This document shows positions 7,584 to 15,445 of a stretch of DNA of 64,000 bases, one piece after another. The notes beneath the pieces are model-generated. The model was not told the DNA's origin. It was given only the letters and a program-made list of their open reading frames with translations, and did not search any database. The first letter of the stretch is position 1, and the number at the start of each line of letters is the position of its first letter. The DNA is from Pseudomonas sp. TCU-HL1. Lineage in GTDB: Bacteria; Pseudomonadota; Gammaproteobacteria; Pseudomonadales; Pseudomonadaceae. The translations under genes were made by a program, and so were the position numbers. The stretch covers positions 1,984,001 through 2,048,000 of the forward strand of contig NZ_CP015992.1 of NCBI RefSeq assembly GCF_001708505.1. The letters run 5' to 3'.

Positions 7584-8408
7584 TTACTTTGCGGCGGTTT
7601 CCAGGTTGGCTGGATCGAGCTTCCATTTCTCGGCGATGGACTTGAGCGTGCCGTCGGCCTTCAGGGCAGACACGGCGGCTTCGACGGCCTGCTTGTCTTC
7701 CGGGCTCGGACGCATGTAGGCGCCGAAGATGTCCTTCTCGGGGAAGGCGTAGAGCGACTTGAACTGCCCAGGGGTCTGAAGTTCGCGGTAGGCCAGTTCG
7801 GTGTCCTGGGAGAGGCCGGCGGCGGCGCGGCCTACCAGTACCTGCTGGGCGACGTCGCTGCCTTTCGGGTAGGTCTGCAGGGTGGCCGGGGTCTTGCCGG
7901 CGGCCTTCAGGCTCTCGTTGAGTTTTTCCATGATGGTCACGTAGCGAGTACCGGACTGCACGGCCACTACCTTGCCGGAGAGGTCGTCCAGGCTGTTCAG
8001 CTTGAGGTCGCTCTTGCCGCTGCCGAACACGACGGTGGCGCTGGAAAGGTAGGCCACGGCGTTCAACTTCTGGATGCGCTCGGGCGTGATCAGCGTGCCG
8101 CTGATGACTGCGTCGCAACGCTTGGCATCCAGGCCCGGCAACAGGCCGGTGAACTCGGTAACGATGAAGCGTGGTTTCACGCCCCAGTGTTTGGCCAGGG
8201 CGCGGATCAGGTCCGCGTCGAAGCCGCTGGGTTCGCGGTCACCGGCTTTCTCGAAGAACTCCAGCGGCGGGAAAGTCGGATCGGAACAGACCTGGAAACT
8301 TCCCGAACTCACGAACGAGGGCTTGCCGTCGGCGGCCATGGCGCCACCGCTGAGGGTGGCGGCGAACAGACCAGCGAGGGCAAACAGTTTCAGCGGACGA
8401 TTGCTCAT
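7584..8408 (-). CDS. Polar amino acid ABC transporter substrate-binding protein
   Basis: A 274-residue periplasmic binding protein (SBP_bac_3 family). Residues 1-27 are a signal peptide with cleavage after GGAMA. The mature part contains TFPPLEFFEKAGDREPSGFD followed by ADLIRALAKHWG, the family signature, and KCDAVISGTLITPERI-type sequence in the cleft, then the hinge LAYRELQT. ATG 8408 is chosen over 8423 because AAGGAGT is correctly spaced before it. It is the first gene of the ABC-aldolase set and probably defines its substrate, which cannot be named; the gbu context suggests a guanidino acid or basic amino acid. Confidence 0.88.
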   Translation of the reverse strand: MSNRPLKLFALAGLFAATLSGGAMAADGKPSFVSSGSFQVCSDPTFPPLEFFEKAGDREPSGFDADLIRALAKHWGVKPRFIVTEFTGLLPGLDAKRCDAVISGTLITPERIQKLNAVAYLSSATVVFGSGKSDLKLNSLDDLSGKVVAVQSGTRYVTIMEKLNESLKAAGKTPATLQTYPKGSDVAQQVLVGRAAAGLSQDTELAYRELQTPGQFKSLYAFPEKDIFGAYMRPSPEDKQAVEAAVSALKADGTLKSIAEKWKLDPANLETAAK

Positions 8409-8481
8409 CGTTAACTCCTTCAAGGCGTAGTGCAGTGGTTGTTGTTGTAGGCAGTCGCAATAAAGTGGAGCTATTTCGTTG

Positions 8482-10002
8482 TTACGCAGCTTCAGGGGAA
8501 CCCTGAGCGGTCGTTTTGGAGGTCTTGCCCGCAGGCACCCAGCGCGGGCCCTTGGGGCCGTAGACAGAGGCCGGTTCCGGGAAGATCGTCAGCAGTGCCA
8601 GATAGAGCAGGGCAGCAGTGCCCAGGGTCACCGGCAGGCTGATGTCGATGCCGCCAGCCAGCTCACCCAGCGGGCCGACGAACTGGCCCGGAAGGTTCAC
8701 GAAGCATAGGCCCACCAGCGCGCTCGGGACCCACGCGCCCATGCCGCGCCAGTTCCAGCCGTTGGTGAACCAGTAACGGCCGCCGGACAGGCCACGGGTG
8801 AAGACCTGCAGGTCGTCCGGGCAGTAGAAGCCGCGGCGGATGATCAGGCCGAGGATCATGATCACCATCCAGGGGCTGGTGCAGGTGATGATCAGCACGG
8901 CGAAGGTGGACACGCTCTGCACCAGGTTGAAGGCGAAGCGGCCGATGAAGATGAAGCCGATGGACAGCACGCCGATCATCACGGTGGCTTGCACGCGGTT
9001 GAGCAGGCGCGGGAAGACCGACGACATGTCCAGGCCCGTGCCATAGAGCGAGGTGGTGCCGGTGGACATGCCGCCGATGACCGCGATCAGGCACACCGGC
9101 AGGAAGAACCAGGCCGGAGATACGGCCAGCAGGCCGCCGACGTAGTTGTTCTGGGCGATGTAGTCCGGCGCCTGGATGGCGACGATGGTGGCGGTGGCCA
9201 GGCCGAACAGGAAGGGGATCAGGGTGGCGAATTGTGCGGCGACAACGGCCAGCATGATGCGTTTCTTCGAGGTTTCGCGCGGGATGTAGCGCGACCAGTC
9301 GCCGAGGAAGGCACCGAAGGACACCGGGTTGCTCATGGCCAGCAGGGCCGCGCCGATGAAGGCCGCCCAGAAGCCTTCCTGGCCGAGGTTCACGGAACCG
9401 GCGTAGGCGGCATCGAACGGGCCGGCGAAGGCGAAGACGCCCAGCAGGAACATGACGCTGGCGGCCCATACGGCGACCTTGTTGACCAGCAGCATGAAGC
9501 GGAAGCCATAGATGCACACCACCAGGACCAGCACGGCGAACAGGCCGTAGGCCAGACCGAGGGTCAGGTCGGTTTCCGGCAGCTCGAACAGGCGCTTGGC
9601 GCCGCCCACCAGGGCGTCACCGGAGCTCCAGACCGACAGCGAGAAGAACGCGATGGCGGTGAGCAGGGAGAGGAAGGAACCAACGATACGACCATGCACG
9701 CCGAAGTGGGCACCGGAGGACACCGCGTTGTTGGTGCCGTTCAGCGCGCCGAACACGCCCATGGGGGCGAGGATCAGCGAACCTACCAGCACGCCCAGCA
9801 GGATGGCCCAGACACCGGCCTCGAAGGACAGGCCGAAGAGCACCGGGAAGCTGCCGAGTACCGCGGTGGCGAAGGTGTTTGCACCGCCGAAGATCAGGCG
9901 GAACAGGTCCAGCGGGCCGGCATCCCGTTCGTGATCGGGAATCTGCTCGACACCGTGTGTCTCTATTCGGGTGACTGCGTGGTCGTTGTTGTTGTTATTC
10001 AT
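8482..10002 (-). CDS. NCS1-family purine/cytosine permease
   Basis: A 506-residue inner-membrane cation symporter of the nucleobase:cation symporter-1 (CodB/PurP-type) family, with about 12 helices. Recognisable parts are the N-terminal LDLFRLIFGGANTFATAVLG, GTNNAVSSGAHFGVHGRIVG, and SFGAFLGDWSRYIP in the middle. The N-terminus carries an unusual poly-Asn run (MNNNNND) that corresponds to a repetitive GTTGTT tract. It corresponds in position to PA1419 next to gbuA, so a guanidino compound is a possible cargo, although family members usually carry bases, hydantoins or vitamins. It precedes the ABC genes and follows the NTF2-fold gene by 24 bases. Confidence 0.88.
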   Translation of the reverse strand: MNNNNNDHAVTRIETHGVEQIPDHERDAGPLDLFRLIFGGANTFATAVLGSFPVLFGLSFEAGVWAILLGVLVGSLILAPMGVFGALNGTNNAVSSGAHFGVHGRIVGSFLSLLTAIAFFSLSVWSSGDALVGGAKRLFELPETDLTLGLAYGLFAVLVLVVCIYGFRFMLLVNKVAVWAASVMFLLGVFAFAGPFDAAYAGSVNLGQEGFWAAFIGAALLAMSNPVSFGAFLGDWSRYIPRETSKKRIMLAVVAAQFATLIPFLFGLATATIVAIQAPDYIAQNNYVGGLLAVSPAWFFLPVCLIAVIGGMSTGTTSLYGTGLDMSSVFPRLLNRVQATVMIGVLSIGFIFIGRFAFNLVQSVSTFAVLIITCTSPWMVIMILGLIIRRGFYCPDDLQVFTRGLSGGRYWFTNGWNWRGMGAWVPSALVGLCFVNLPGQFVGPLGELAGGIDISLPVTLGTAALLYLALLTIFPEPASVYGPKGPRWVPAGKTSKTTAQGSPEAA

Positions 10003-10026
10003 GTTTCTCTCTCCCGGGGAGCCTTA

Positions 10027-10434
10027 TCAGGTTTGGGGCAGCTGCTCCGGCATCGCCGACAAGTGCTCGTGACAGGCCAACCAGCGGCCGTTTTCTTGTT
10101 GCCGACGGAAAACGATGGTTTCCCGCTCGCGGCTTTCTATTTCTTCACCCTGGATACGCAGGCGCGTGGCGACGTCGTGGTAGAAGATCGCCACGTCGCC
10201 TTGCAGGCACACCACAGGGTTGATGGATTCGCACGCCAGCACTTCGAAACCGTCCTGCTGCCAGCATTCCCACAGCTCGCGATAGGCCGCGCGGGTGGGC
10301 AGCGGCTTGTCGCAGGTGTGGAAGACGAAGCTGGCGTCTTCACTGAAGGCAGCGAAGTAGGCTTCGGTATCGTTCGCGGCGAAGGCGGCCACCAGCGTGC
10401 TGGCGGCCTCCAGGACATGTTGCTGTTCAGTCAT
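10027..10434 (-). CDS. NTF2/SnoaL-fold protein of the gbu locus
   Basis: A 135-residue protein with the NTF2-like fold: an N-terminal helix (EAASTLVAAFAANDTEAYFA), then strands including DASFVFHTCDKPLPTRAAY, VLACESINPVVCLQGDVAIF and a C-terminal GRWLACHEHLSAMP. Such proteins are small cone-shaped enzymes or binding domains (SnoaL/ketosteroid-isomerase-like). The tight gbuA-NTF2-permease order matches PA1421-PA1420-PA1419, so it probably helps in guanidinobutyrate or related catabolism. The reaction is unknown. ATG 10434 lies 8 bases after the gbuA stop, suggesting translational coupling. Confidence 0.75.
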   Translation of the reverse strand: MTEQQHVLEAASTLVAAFAANDTEAYFAAFSEDASFVFHTCDKPLPTRAAYRELWECWQQDGFEVLACESINPVVCLQGDVAIFYHDVATRLRIQGEEIESRERETIVFRRQQENGRWLACHEHLSAMPEQLPQT

Positions 10435-10442
10435 GGCAGTTC

Positions 10443-11402
10443 TCAACGACGTGCCACGCCCGGAAGGACGCAGAGCATTTCGTAGAGCAGGTTGGCGCCC
10501 AGCAGCGAGGTGTTGCCGGTGGTGTCGTACGGCGGGGAGACCTCGACCAGGTCGCAGCCGATGACGTCCAGGCCCTGGCAGCCACGGATGATTTCCATCG
10601 CCTGGATGGTGGTCAGGCCGCCGATTTCCGGGGTGCCGGTACCAGGTGCCCAGGCCGGGTCGATGCCGTCGATGTCGAAGGAGAGGTAAACCGGGCCGCC
10701 GCCGACTTTTTCGCGGACTTCAGCCATCAGCGGAGCCAGCGACTGGTGCCAGCACTCTTCGGCCTGCACAACGCGGAAGCCCTGTTTGCGGCTCCAGTTG
10801 AAGTCTTCGGCAGTGTAGCCCTGGGCGCGCAGGCCGATCTGTACCACGCGGTCGCAATCGAGCAGGCCTTCTTCCACGGCGCGGCGGAAGGTGGTGCCGT
10901 GGGCGATCTTCTCGCCGAACATGTGGTCGTTGACGTCGGCGTGGGCATCGATGTGCACCAGGCCCACCTTGCCGTGCACCTTGTTGATGGCACGCAGGAT
11001 CGGCAGGGTGATGGTGTGGTCACCGCCCAGGGTCAGCGGGACAATGCCGTGGCCGAGGATGCGGTCGTATTCCTGCTCGATGATGCGCACGGCTTCCAGC
11101 AGGTTGAAGGTGTTGATGGCCACGTCGCCGATGTCGGCCACGTTCAGCGAATCGAAGGGAGCTGCACCGGTCGCCATGTTGTACGGGCGGATCATCACCG
11201 ATTCGGCGCGGATTTCACGCGGGCCGAAGCGGGTACCGGAACGCAGGGAGGTGCCGATGTCCAGCGGAACGCCCACGAATGCGGCATCCAGGGCGTCGAG
11301 TTCTGCGGGGGATTGGATGTGCGGCAGGCGCATCATGGTGGCGATACCGCCGAAACGGGGCATCTCATTGCCGCCCAGGGGCTGATGGAGTTTTTTGTCC
11401 AC
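10443..11402 (-). CDS. gbuA: Guanidinobutyrase
   Basis: A 319-residue manganese ureohydrolase that splits 4-guanidinobutyrate into GABA and urea, a step of arginine/agmatine catabolism. The binuclear metal site is complete: H129 in GGDHTITLP, D152, H154 and D156 in IDAHADVND, D243 and D245 in SFDIDGIDP. Length is that of P. aeruginosa GbuA, and N-terminal MDKKLHQPLGGNEMPRFGG and the gene order gbuA-gbuR match. The start is GTG at 11402. Related guanidinopropionase (GpuA) is the main alternative; the neighbouring LysR gene favours GbuA. A urea transporter is encoded elsewhere in this window. Confidence 0.9.
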   Translation of the reverse strand: MDKKLHQPLGGNEMPRFGGIATMMRLPHIQSPAELDALDAAFVGVPLDIGTSLRSGTRFGPREIRAESVMIRPYNMATGAAPFDSLNVADIGDVAINTFNLLEAVRIIEQEYDRILGHGIVPLTLGGDHTITLPILRAINKVHGKVGLVHIDAHADVNDHMFGEKIAHGTTFRRAVEEGLLDCDRVVQIGLRAQGYTAEDFNWSRKQGFRVVQAEECWHQSLAPLMAEVREKVGGGPVYLSFDIDGIDPAWAPGTGTPEIGGLTTIQAMEIIRGCQGLDVIGCDLVEVSPPYDTTGNTSLLGANLLYEMLCVLPGVARR

Positions 11403-11558
11403 GGGGTGGCCTCACGGTTGTTGTGGTTGTAGGTAGTGGGCGGATTCTGGTGACAGTGCCATCGCTGAAAAATCGCTGGCTGCAAATAATTACTTCAAGG
11501 ATTTCTAAACTATCGGGAGCGGGTAAGATGCCCGCTTGCCGACAGGGGCTTTTTTCTC

Positions 11559-11660
11559 TGTAGGGGCGAATTCATTCGCCAAGGGCTGCACAGCAGCCCC
11601 GATCGGCTCCAGGGAAGGGACAGGACTGCGTCCTGCTTGGCGAATGAATTCGCCCCTACA
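11559..11660. repeat. REP-A inverted repeat, long perfect arms
   Basis: Perfect 25-bp inverted arms (TGTAGGGGCGAATTCATTCG then CCAAG, and the complement) surround a spacer with smaller hairpins. It lies between the divergent gbuA and gbuR starts, ending 32 bases before the gbuR ATG, so it lies within the presumed gbuR leader or promoter. Confidence 0.88.
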
Positions 11661-11692
11661 TTGTTCAATCGAACCTGGAACCCTGAGCCCCC

Positions 11693-12586
11693 ATGTCCAC
11701 CGCCATGCCCGACCTGAAACTCCTGCGCATCTTCGCCAGCGTGGTCCGCCACCAGGGCTTTGCCGCCGCGCAGCAGGAGCTGAACCTCTCCACGTCGGCC
11801 ATCAGCACCTACATGAGTCAGCTGGAAGGGCAGGTGGGCCTGACGCTCTGTCATCGGGGGCGTGGCGGGTTCAGCCTGACCAGCAAGGGCGAGCTGTACT
11901 ACCAGGAAACCCTGCGTCTGTTAGGCGAGCTGGAGAGCTTCGAACGCTACTCGGCGTCTCTCAAGGGCGAGCTGCGCGGCACGCTGAACCTGGGCGTGCT
12001 CGACTCCACCGTGAGCGATCCGGCCTTGCCGCTGGCCGAAGTGATCGGCGCCTACAGCCAGGAACACGCGGCGGTGCACCTGCACCTGTCGGTGATGAGC
12101 CCTTATGACTTGCAGCTCGGTGTGCTGGACAACCGGCTCGACCTGGCCATCGGCGCCTTCTCCACGCGGATGAACGGCCTGGTCTACCAGCCGCTCTACC
12201 GCGAGCAGCACTGGCTCTACTGCAGTGAACGCCACCCGCTGTACAGCGAACGGCGCATTCCCGCCGAGCTCATCACCCAGCAGCGCATGGTGGGGCGCGG
12301 CTACTGGAGCCAGGCAGAACTGGCGCGCCATGGCTTCAAGCACAGTGCGGCGACGGTGGAGTCCATGGAGGCGCAGCTGATTCTCGTGCTGTCCGGCGCC
12401 TACATCGGCTACCTGCCTGAGCACTACGCTCAGCCCTGGGTCGAGCAGAAGCGCCTGCGCGGCCTGCTGCCGGCCACCTTCGGCTACCAGGCGCCGTTTT
12501 CCATGATCCTGCGCCGGGGGCGGGCCAAGGAGCCCTTGATCCTTACCTTTCGCGATCTGCTGCGCGCCCAGCTGAACCTGCGCTGA
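11693..12586 (+). CDS. gbuR: LysR-family regulator of gbuA
   Basis: A 297-residue LysR-type regulator. The helix-turn-helix spans about residues 8-65 (LLRIFASVVRHQGFAAAQQE, LNLSTSAISTYMSQLE) and the rest is the effector-binding domain. It is divergent from gbuA, as in P. aeruginosa, where GbuR activates gbuA in the presence of 4-guanidinobutyrate. ATG 11693 is used; ATG 11705 (MPDLKLLRIF) is an alternative. The 290-base divergent intergenic region holds the REP-A repeat and presumably the GbuR sites, which I could not define. Confidence 0.87.
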   Translation: MSTAMPDLKLLRIFASVVRHQGFAAAQQELNLSTSAISTYMSQLEGQVGLTLCHRGRGGFSLTSKGELYYQETLRLLGELESFERYSASLKGELRGTLNLGVLDSTVSDPALPLAEVIGAYSQEHAAVHLHLSVMSPYDLQLGVLDNRLDLAIGAFSTRMNGLVYQPLYREQHWLYCSERHPLYSERRIPAELITQQRMVGRGYWSQAELARHGFKHSAATVESMEAQLILVLSGAYIGYLPEHYAQPWVEQKRLRGLLPATFGYQAPFSMILRRGRAKEPLILTFRDLLRAQLNLR

Positions 12587-12724
12587 GTTTCACGGATTTA
12601 TTGCGACACGCATCACAATGTTGATGGAGTGACCTTACTTGCCTTGTGGGCATCGAAAGACGCCGTGCTAGAACTTTTTAGAGGGACTAGTGGCATTGCG
12701 CCCATTCACAAGGAGTTGTCAGCC

Positions 12725-14290
12725 ATGCGTCAGAATCTGCCCGTGACCGAGCGGGAGCGTACCTTCAGTGCCGATGAAAGGCTGATTTCCACCACGGACC
12801 TCAACAGCAAGATCACTTACTGCAACGACGCCTTCGTCGCCATCAGCGGCTTCACCCGCGAAGAGCTGCTTGGCCAGCCCCACAACATTGTTCGCCACCC
12901 TGACATGCCGCCACCGGTGTTCGCCCACATGTGGGAGACACTCAAGCAGGGCAAGCCCTGGATGGGGCTGGTGAAAAACCGCTCGAAGAACGGCGATTTC
13001 TACTGGGTCAGCGCCTACGTCACGCCCGTCTACGAGGACGGCCGGATGATCGGCTACGAGTCGGTGCGTTCGATCCCCAGCCGCGAGCAGGTGGCCCGTG
13101 CCGATGCGCTCTATGCACGGCTGCGGGCCGGCAAGCCGCCGGTGCCCCGGATGGAATACTGGAGCTACGACTTCATGCGTTCCTGGCCGGTGATCCTCGC
13201 CACGCTGGTGCTGGTGGGGGGCAACCTGTTCCTGCAGGGCCGGCTGTCGCTGGCGCTGACCCTGGTGACCATGTTCGCCCTCGGCTCCTTCCAGCTCTAT
13301 CGCGACCGGCAGACCATCTGCCGCACCCTGGCCGAGCACCCCAAGGCCTTCACCAGCGGCCTGGTGGCCCTGACCTACACCGATAGCCGGGGCGCCCAGG
13401 CCTTGCTCGACATGGCCATGATCAGCGAGGAAGCACGTTTGCAGACCGCGCTCACGCGTCTGGAGGACGCCGGCGAGAGCGTCAAGCAGCGGGCCGCCGA
13501 AGCGGCGCGACTGTCCCGCTCGGAAGCCGAGTTGCTGGAGCAGCAGCGCAGCGAAACGGATCAGTCGGCCACCGCCATCAACGAGATGGCCGCCACCATC
13601 CAGGAGGTGTCCCACAACGTCAGCCACACCGCCCATGCCGCCGAGGAGGCTGAACGCCTGGCTCGCCAGGGCAGCGACCTGGCCGGCGAAAGCCTGGGTG
13701 CCATGCGCCACATGGCCGAGGCGGTGAGCGAAATCGGCAAGGCCGTGCATGACCTGGCGGAGTCCACCCAGTCCATCGGCAGCGTCGCGGACGTGATCAC
13801 CGCGATTGCCGAGCAGACCAACCTGCTGGCGCTCAATGCCGCCATCGAAGCAGCGCGGGCCGGCGAACAGGGCCGGGGCTTCGCCGTGGTGGCGGATGAG
13901 GTGCGCACCCTCGCATCGCGCACCCGCCAGTCCACCGAGCAGATCCACCAGATCATCGCCTCCCTGCGTTCCGGCGCCGACCGCGCCGTGGCCACTGCCA
14001 GCCGTGGCGAAGCCATCTCCCGCGAGAGCGTCGACAGCGTGGAGGCCGTGCGCGAAGCCCTGGAAGGCATCAGCCAGGCGGTGACCCGTATCACCGGTAT
14101 GAGCCAGCAGATGGCGGCGGCGTCCGAGCAGCAGAGCCATGTGGCCGAGGACATCAGCCGGCAGATCACCCGCATCGCCCAGCTCTCCGACCACAGCGCC
14201 GGCCAGGCCCAGGAAGGCGCCGCCATCAGTCATGACCTGGAACGCATGGCGGATTACCTGCACAGCCTGGCGGAGCGGTTCAATCGCTGA
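12725..14290 (+). CDS. aer: PAS-domain aerotaxis receptor (Aer-type methyl-accepting chemotaxis protein)
   Basis: A 521-residue chemoreceptor for energy or oxygen taxis. The N-terminal PAS domain (about residues 10-115) contains TDLNSKITYCNDAFVAISGF and NIVRHPDMPPPVFAHMW, the FAD-binding PAS pattern of Aer. Two closely spaced membrane helices follow (about 155-195), with no periplasmic domain. The C-terminal signalling region has the conserved hairpin tip EQTNLLALNAAIEAARAGEQ. ATG 12725 follows an AAGGAG site. By position it matches P. aeruginosa bdlA, but BdlA has two PAS domains and no membrane helices, so Aer is the better call. It would signal to CheA/CheW proteins encoded elsewhere. Confidence 0.87.
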   Translation: MRQNLPVTERERTFSADERLISTTDLNSKITYCNDAFVAISGFTREELLGQPHNIVRHPDMPPPVFAHMWETLKQGKPWMGLVKNRSKNGDFYWVSAYVTPVYEDGRMIGYESVRSIPSREQVARADALYARLRAGKPPVPRMEYWSYDFMRSWPVILATLVLVGGNLFLQGRLSLALTLVTMFALGSFQLYRDRQTICRTLAEHPKAFTSGLVALTYTDSRGAQALLDMAMISEEARLQTALTRLEDAGESVKQRAAEAARLSRSEAELLEQQRSETDQSATAINEMAATIQEVSHNVSHTAHAAEEAERLARQGSDLAGESLGAMRHMAEAVSEIGKAVHDLAESTQSIGSVADVITAIAEQTNLLALNAAIEAARAGEQGRGFAVVADEVRTLASRTRQSTEQIHQIIASLRSGADRAVATASRGEAISRESVDSVEAVREALEGISQAVTRITGMSQQMAAASEQQSHVAEDISRQITRIAQLSDHSAGQAQEGAAISHDLERMADYLHSLAERFNR

Positions 14291-14300
14291 TGCGCCCATT

Positions 14301-14318
14301 TGTGGGAGCGAATTCATT
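14301..14318. repeat. Left half of interrupted REP-A palindrome
   Basis: TGTGGGAGCGAATTCATT, an exact complement of the last 18 bases of the right half (14597-14614). Joined to the right half it gives a perfect 40-bp palindrome. Confidence 0.85.
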
Positions 14319-14592
14319 TGAACTCGGGAAACCACGTCCTGCGGACGTGGTGATGAGTCACCGGCTCTGCCTGTGACGATTCGAGTCAGCGAACCAGCAG
14401 GATGCTGCCAGTCCCGTAGGGTGCGCCGCGCGCACCGGGAGACAGACTCGGAGTCGCCACCATCGCCGCGGTGCACATGGCGCACCCTACTGTTGGGCAC
14501 GGTGGTGGAGATCAGCTGGGTGCTGCGTGTGAGGATGGCCCCCTTATAGGGGGCAAACACAAGTCCACGTTCTACGAACGTGGATCTTTACT
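14319..14592. mobile_element. 274-bp hairpin-ended non-autonomous element (IS200/IS605-like, inferred)
   Basis: The element separates the two halves of a REP-A palindrome without an obvious target duplication. Near its left end is the hairpin CCACGTCC-TGC-GGACGTGG (14332-14350) and near its right end TCCACGTTC-TAC-GAACGTGGA (14564-14584). Terminal hairpins of the same orientation, no inverted termini and no duplication are the features of IS200/IS605 elements and their transposase-less derivatives. It encodes no protein. Inside lies a REP-B repeat (14415-14490). A diverged copy of the first 85 bases lies at 62557-62641 in reverse orientation. Family assignment is inference. Confidence 0.55.
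14415..14490. repeat. Inverted repeat REP-B inside the 274-bp element
   Basis: Arms CGTAGGGTGCGCCGCGCGCA and TGCACATGGCGCACCCTAC-type complement. It is located wholly inside the hairpin-ended element, giving a three-level nesting of repeats. Confidence 0.7.
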
Positions 14593-14614
14593 CGCGAATG
14601 AATTCGCTCCCACA
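14593..14614. repeat. Right half of interrupted REP-A palindrome
   Basis: CGCG followed by AATGAATTCGCTCCCACA, the exact complement of 14301-14318. It ends about 24 bases before the DTW gene's ribosome site. Confidence 0.85.
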
Positions 14615-14649
14615 GCCCTGTGGCACACTGCATGCCCCAGGAGACCCCC

Positions 14650-15246
14650 ATGCCCCGTCCGAGTTGCCCACGCTGCCAGCGTCCCGAGAGCCATTGTCTG
14701 TGCCCGCTAATTCCGCGTCTGGCGAGCCGCACCCGCGTGCTTCTGCTGCAGCACCCGAGCGAGGTGAATCACGCCCTGAACACTGCACGCCTGGCCGCCC
14801 TGGGGCTGGAGAATGCGGAGTTGCGCGTGGGCGAGCGCTTCGACGATCTGGCCGAGACGCTCGCCGATTCCCGCTACCGCGCCTGTTTGCTGTTCCCCGG
14901 CGATGATGCCCGCGCCGTGGCGGAGGCGGCCGGCGATGATCCGCGCCCGCTGTTGCTGGTGGTGCCTGACGGCACCTGGCGCAAGGCGCGCAAGTTGCTC
15001 TACCTCAACCCCGAACTCGAGGCGTTGCCACGGCTGGCGCTGCCCGAGGGGCTGACTTCCCGTTACCGCTTGCGCAAGGCGCCCATGGCCGGCGCGCTGT
15101 CCACCCTCGAAGCCATCGCCGCCGCCCTCGACATTCTCGAAGCGCCGAATCGATTCGATGAACTACTACGGCCATTCGAGGCGCTGATCCAGGGGCAGAT
15201 CGAGGCGATGGGGGAGGAGACGTTCAGGCGCAATCATGGGGAATAA
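14650..15246 (+). CDS. DTW-domain protein, probable tRNA-uridine aminocarboxypropyltransferase
   Basis: A 198-residue protein of the DTW family. The family transfers the 3-amino-3-carboxypropyl group of S-adenosylmethionine to uridine in tRNA (TapT/YfiP acts at U47). The name-giving motif is seen as VVPDGTWRKARKL (about residues 104-116), and YRLRKAP follows. The N-terminus has the CPRCQRPESHCLC cysteine cluster typical of the bacterial enzymes. ATG 14650 is chosen because CAGGAGA lies 6 bases upstream; earlier ATG 14620 would lie in the repeat-proximal region. It stands alone, flanked by REP repeats on both sides. Confidence 0.85.
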   Translation: MPRPSCPRCQRPESHCLCPLIPRLASRTRVLLLQHPSEVNHALNTARLAALGLENAELRVGERFDDLAETLADSRYRACLLFPGDDARAVAEAAGDDPRPLLLVVPDGTWRKARKLLYLNPELEALPRLALPEGLTSRYRLRKAPMAGALSTLEAIAAALDILEAPNRFDELLRPFEALIQGQIEAMGEETFRRNHGE

Positions 15247-15270
15247 CGACAAGGGGCGGCATGCTTTTTC

Positions 15271-15325
15271 TGTGGGAGCGAATTCATTCGCGAAGGGCCG
15301 CATCGCGAATGAATTCGCTCCCACA
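15271..15325. repeat. REP-A inverted repeat
   Basis: Arms TGTGGGAGCGAATTCATTCG and the complement, with an 11-base GAAGGGCCGCA-type loop between the CGCG ends. It lies 25 bases after the DTW gene and may act as its 3' hairpin. Confidence 0.85.
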
Positions 15326-15346
15326 AGCAGAAGTAGACCTCAGGTT

Positions 15347-15431
15347 GTAGGGTGGATGACGCTCTTTTCATCCACCATCGGCGTCAGGCCGGGCTCCGAA
15401 TGGTGGAAATGAAAAGCGATTTCCACCCTAC
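15347..15431. repeat. Inverted repeat (GTAGGGTGGA family)
   Basis: Arms GTAGGGTGGA and TCCACCCTAC with an inner CTTTTCATCCACCAT/ATGGTGGAAATGAAAAG pair. It lies between the converging DTW gene and the secretion operon and could form a bidirectional 3' hairpin. Confidence 0.78.
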
Positions 15432-15445
15432 GGGACGGAGTTGCT

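Larger units (their letters stand above)
14291..14649. other. Intergenic stretch: interrupted repeat and nested mobile-like element
   Basis: No gene is apparent. The stretch holds the two halves of a REP-A palindrome (14301-14318 and 14593-14614), a 274-bp inserted element between them, a REP-B repeat inside that element, and finally the ribosome site of the DTW-domain gene. Confidence 0.75.

Noticed and set aside
12725..14290. Identification as BdlA from position next to the gbu genes
   Set aside because: BdlA has two PAS domains and no membrane helices. This protein has one PAS domain and a pair of membrane helices, as in Aer.
12719..14560. A 613-codon minus-strand frame opposite the chemoreceptor
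   Set aside because: Antisense to a well-defined PAS/MCP gene and it runs through the inserted repeat element.
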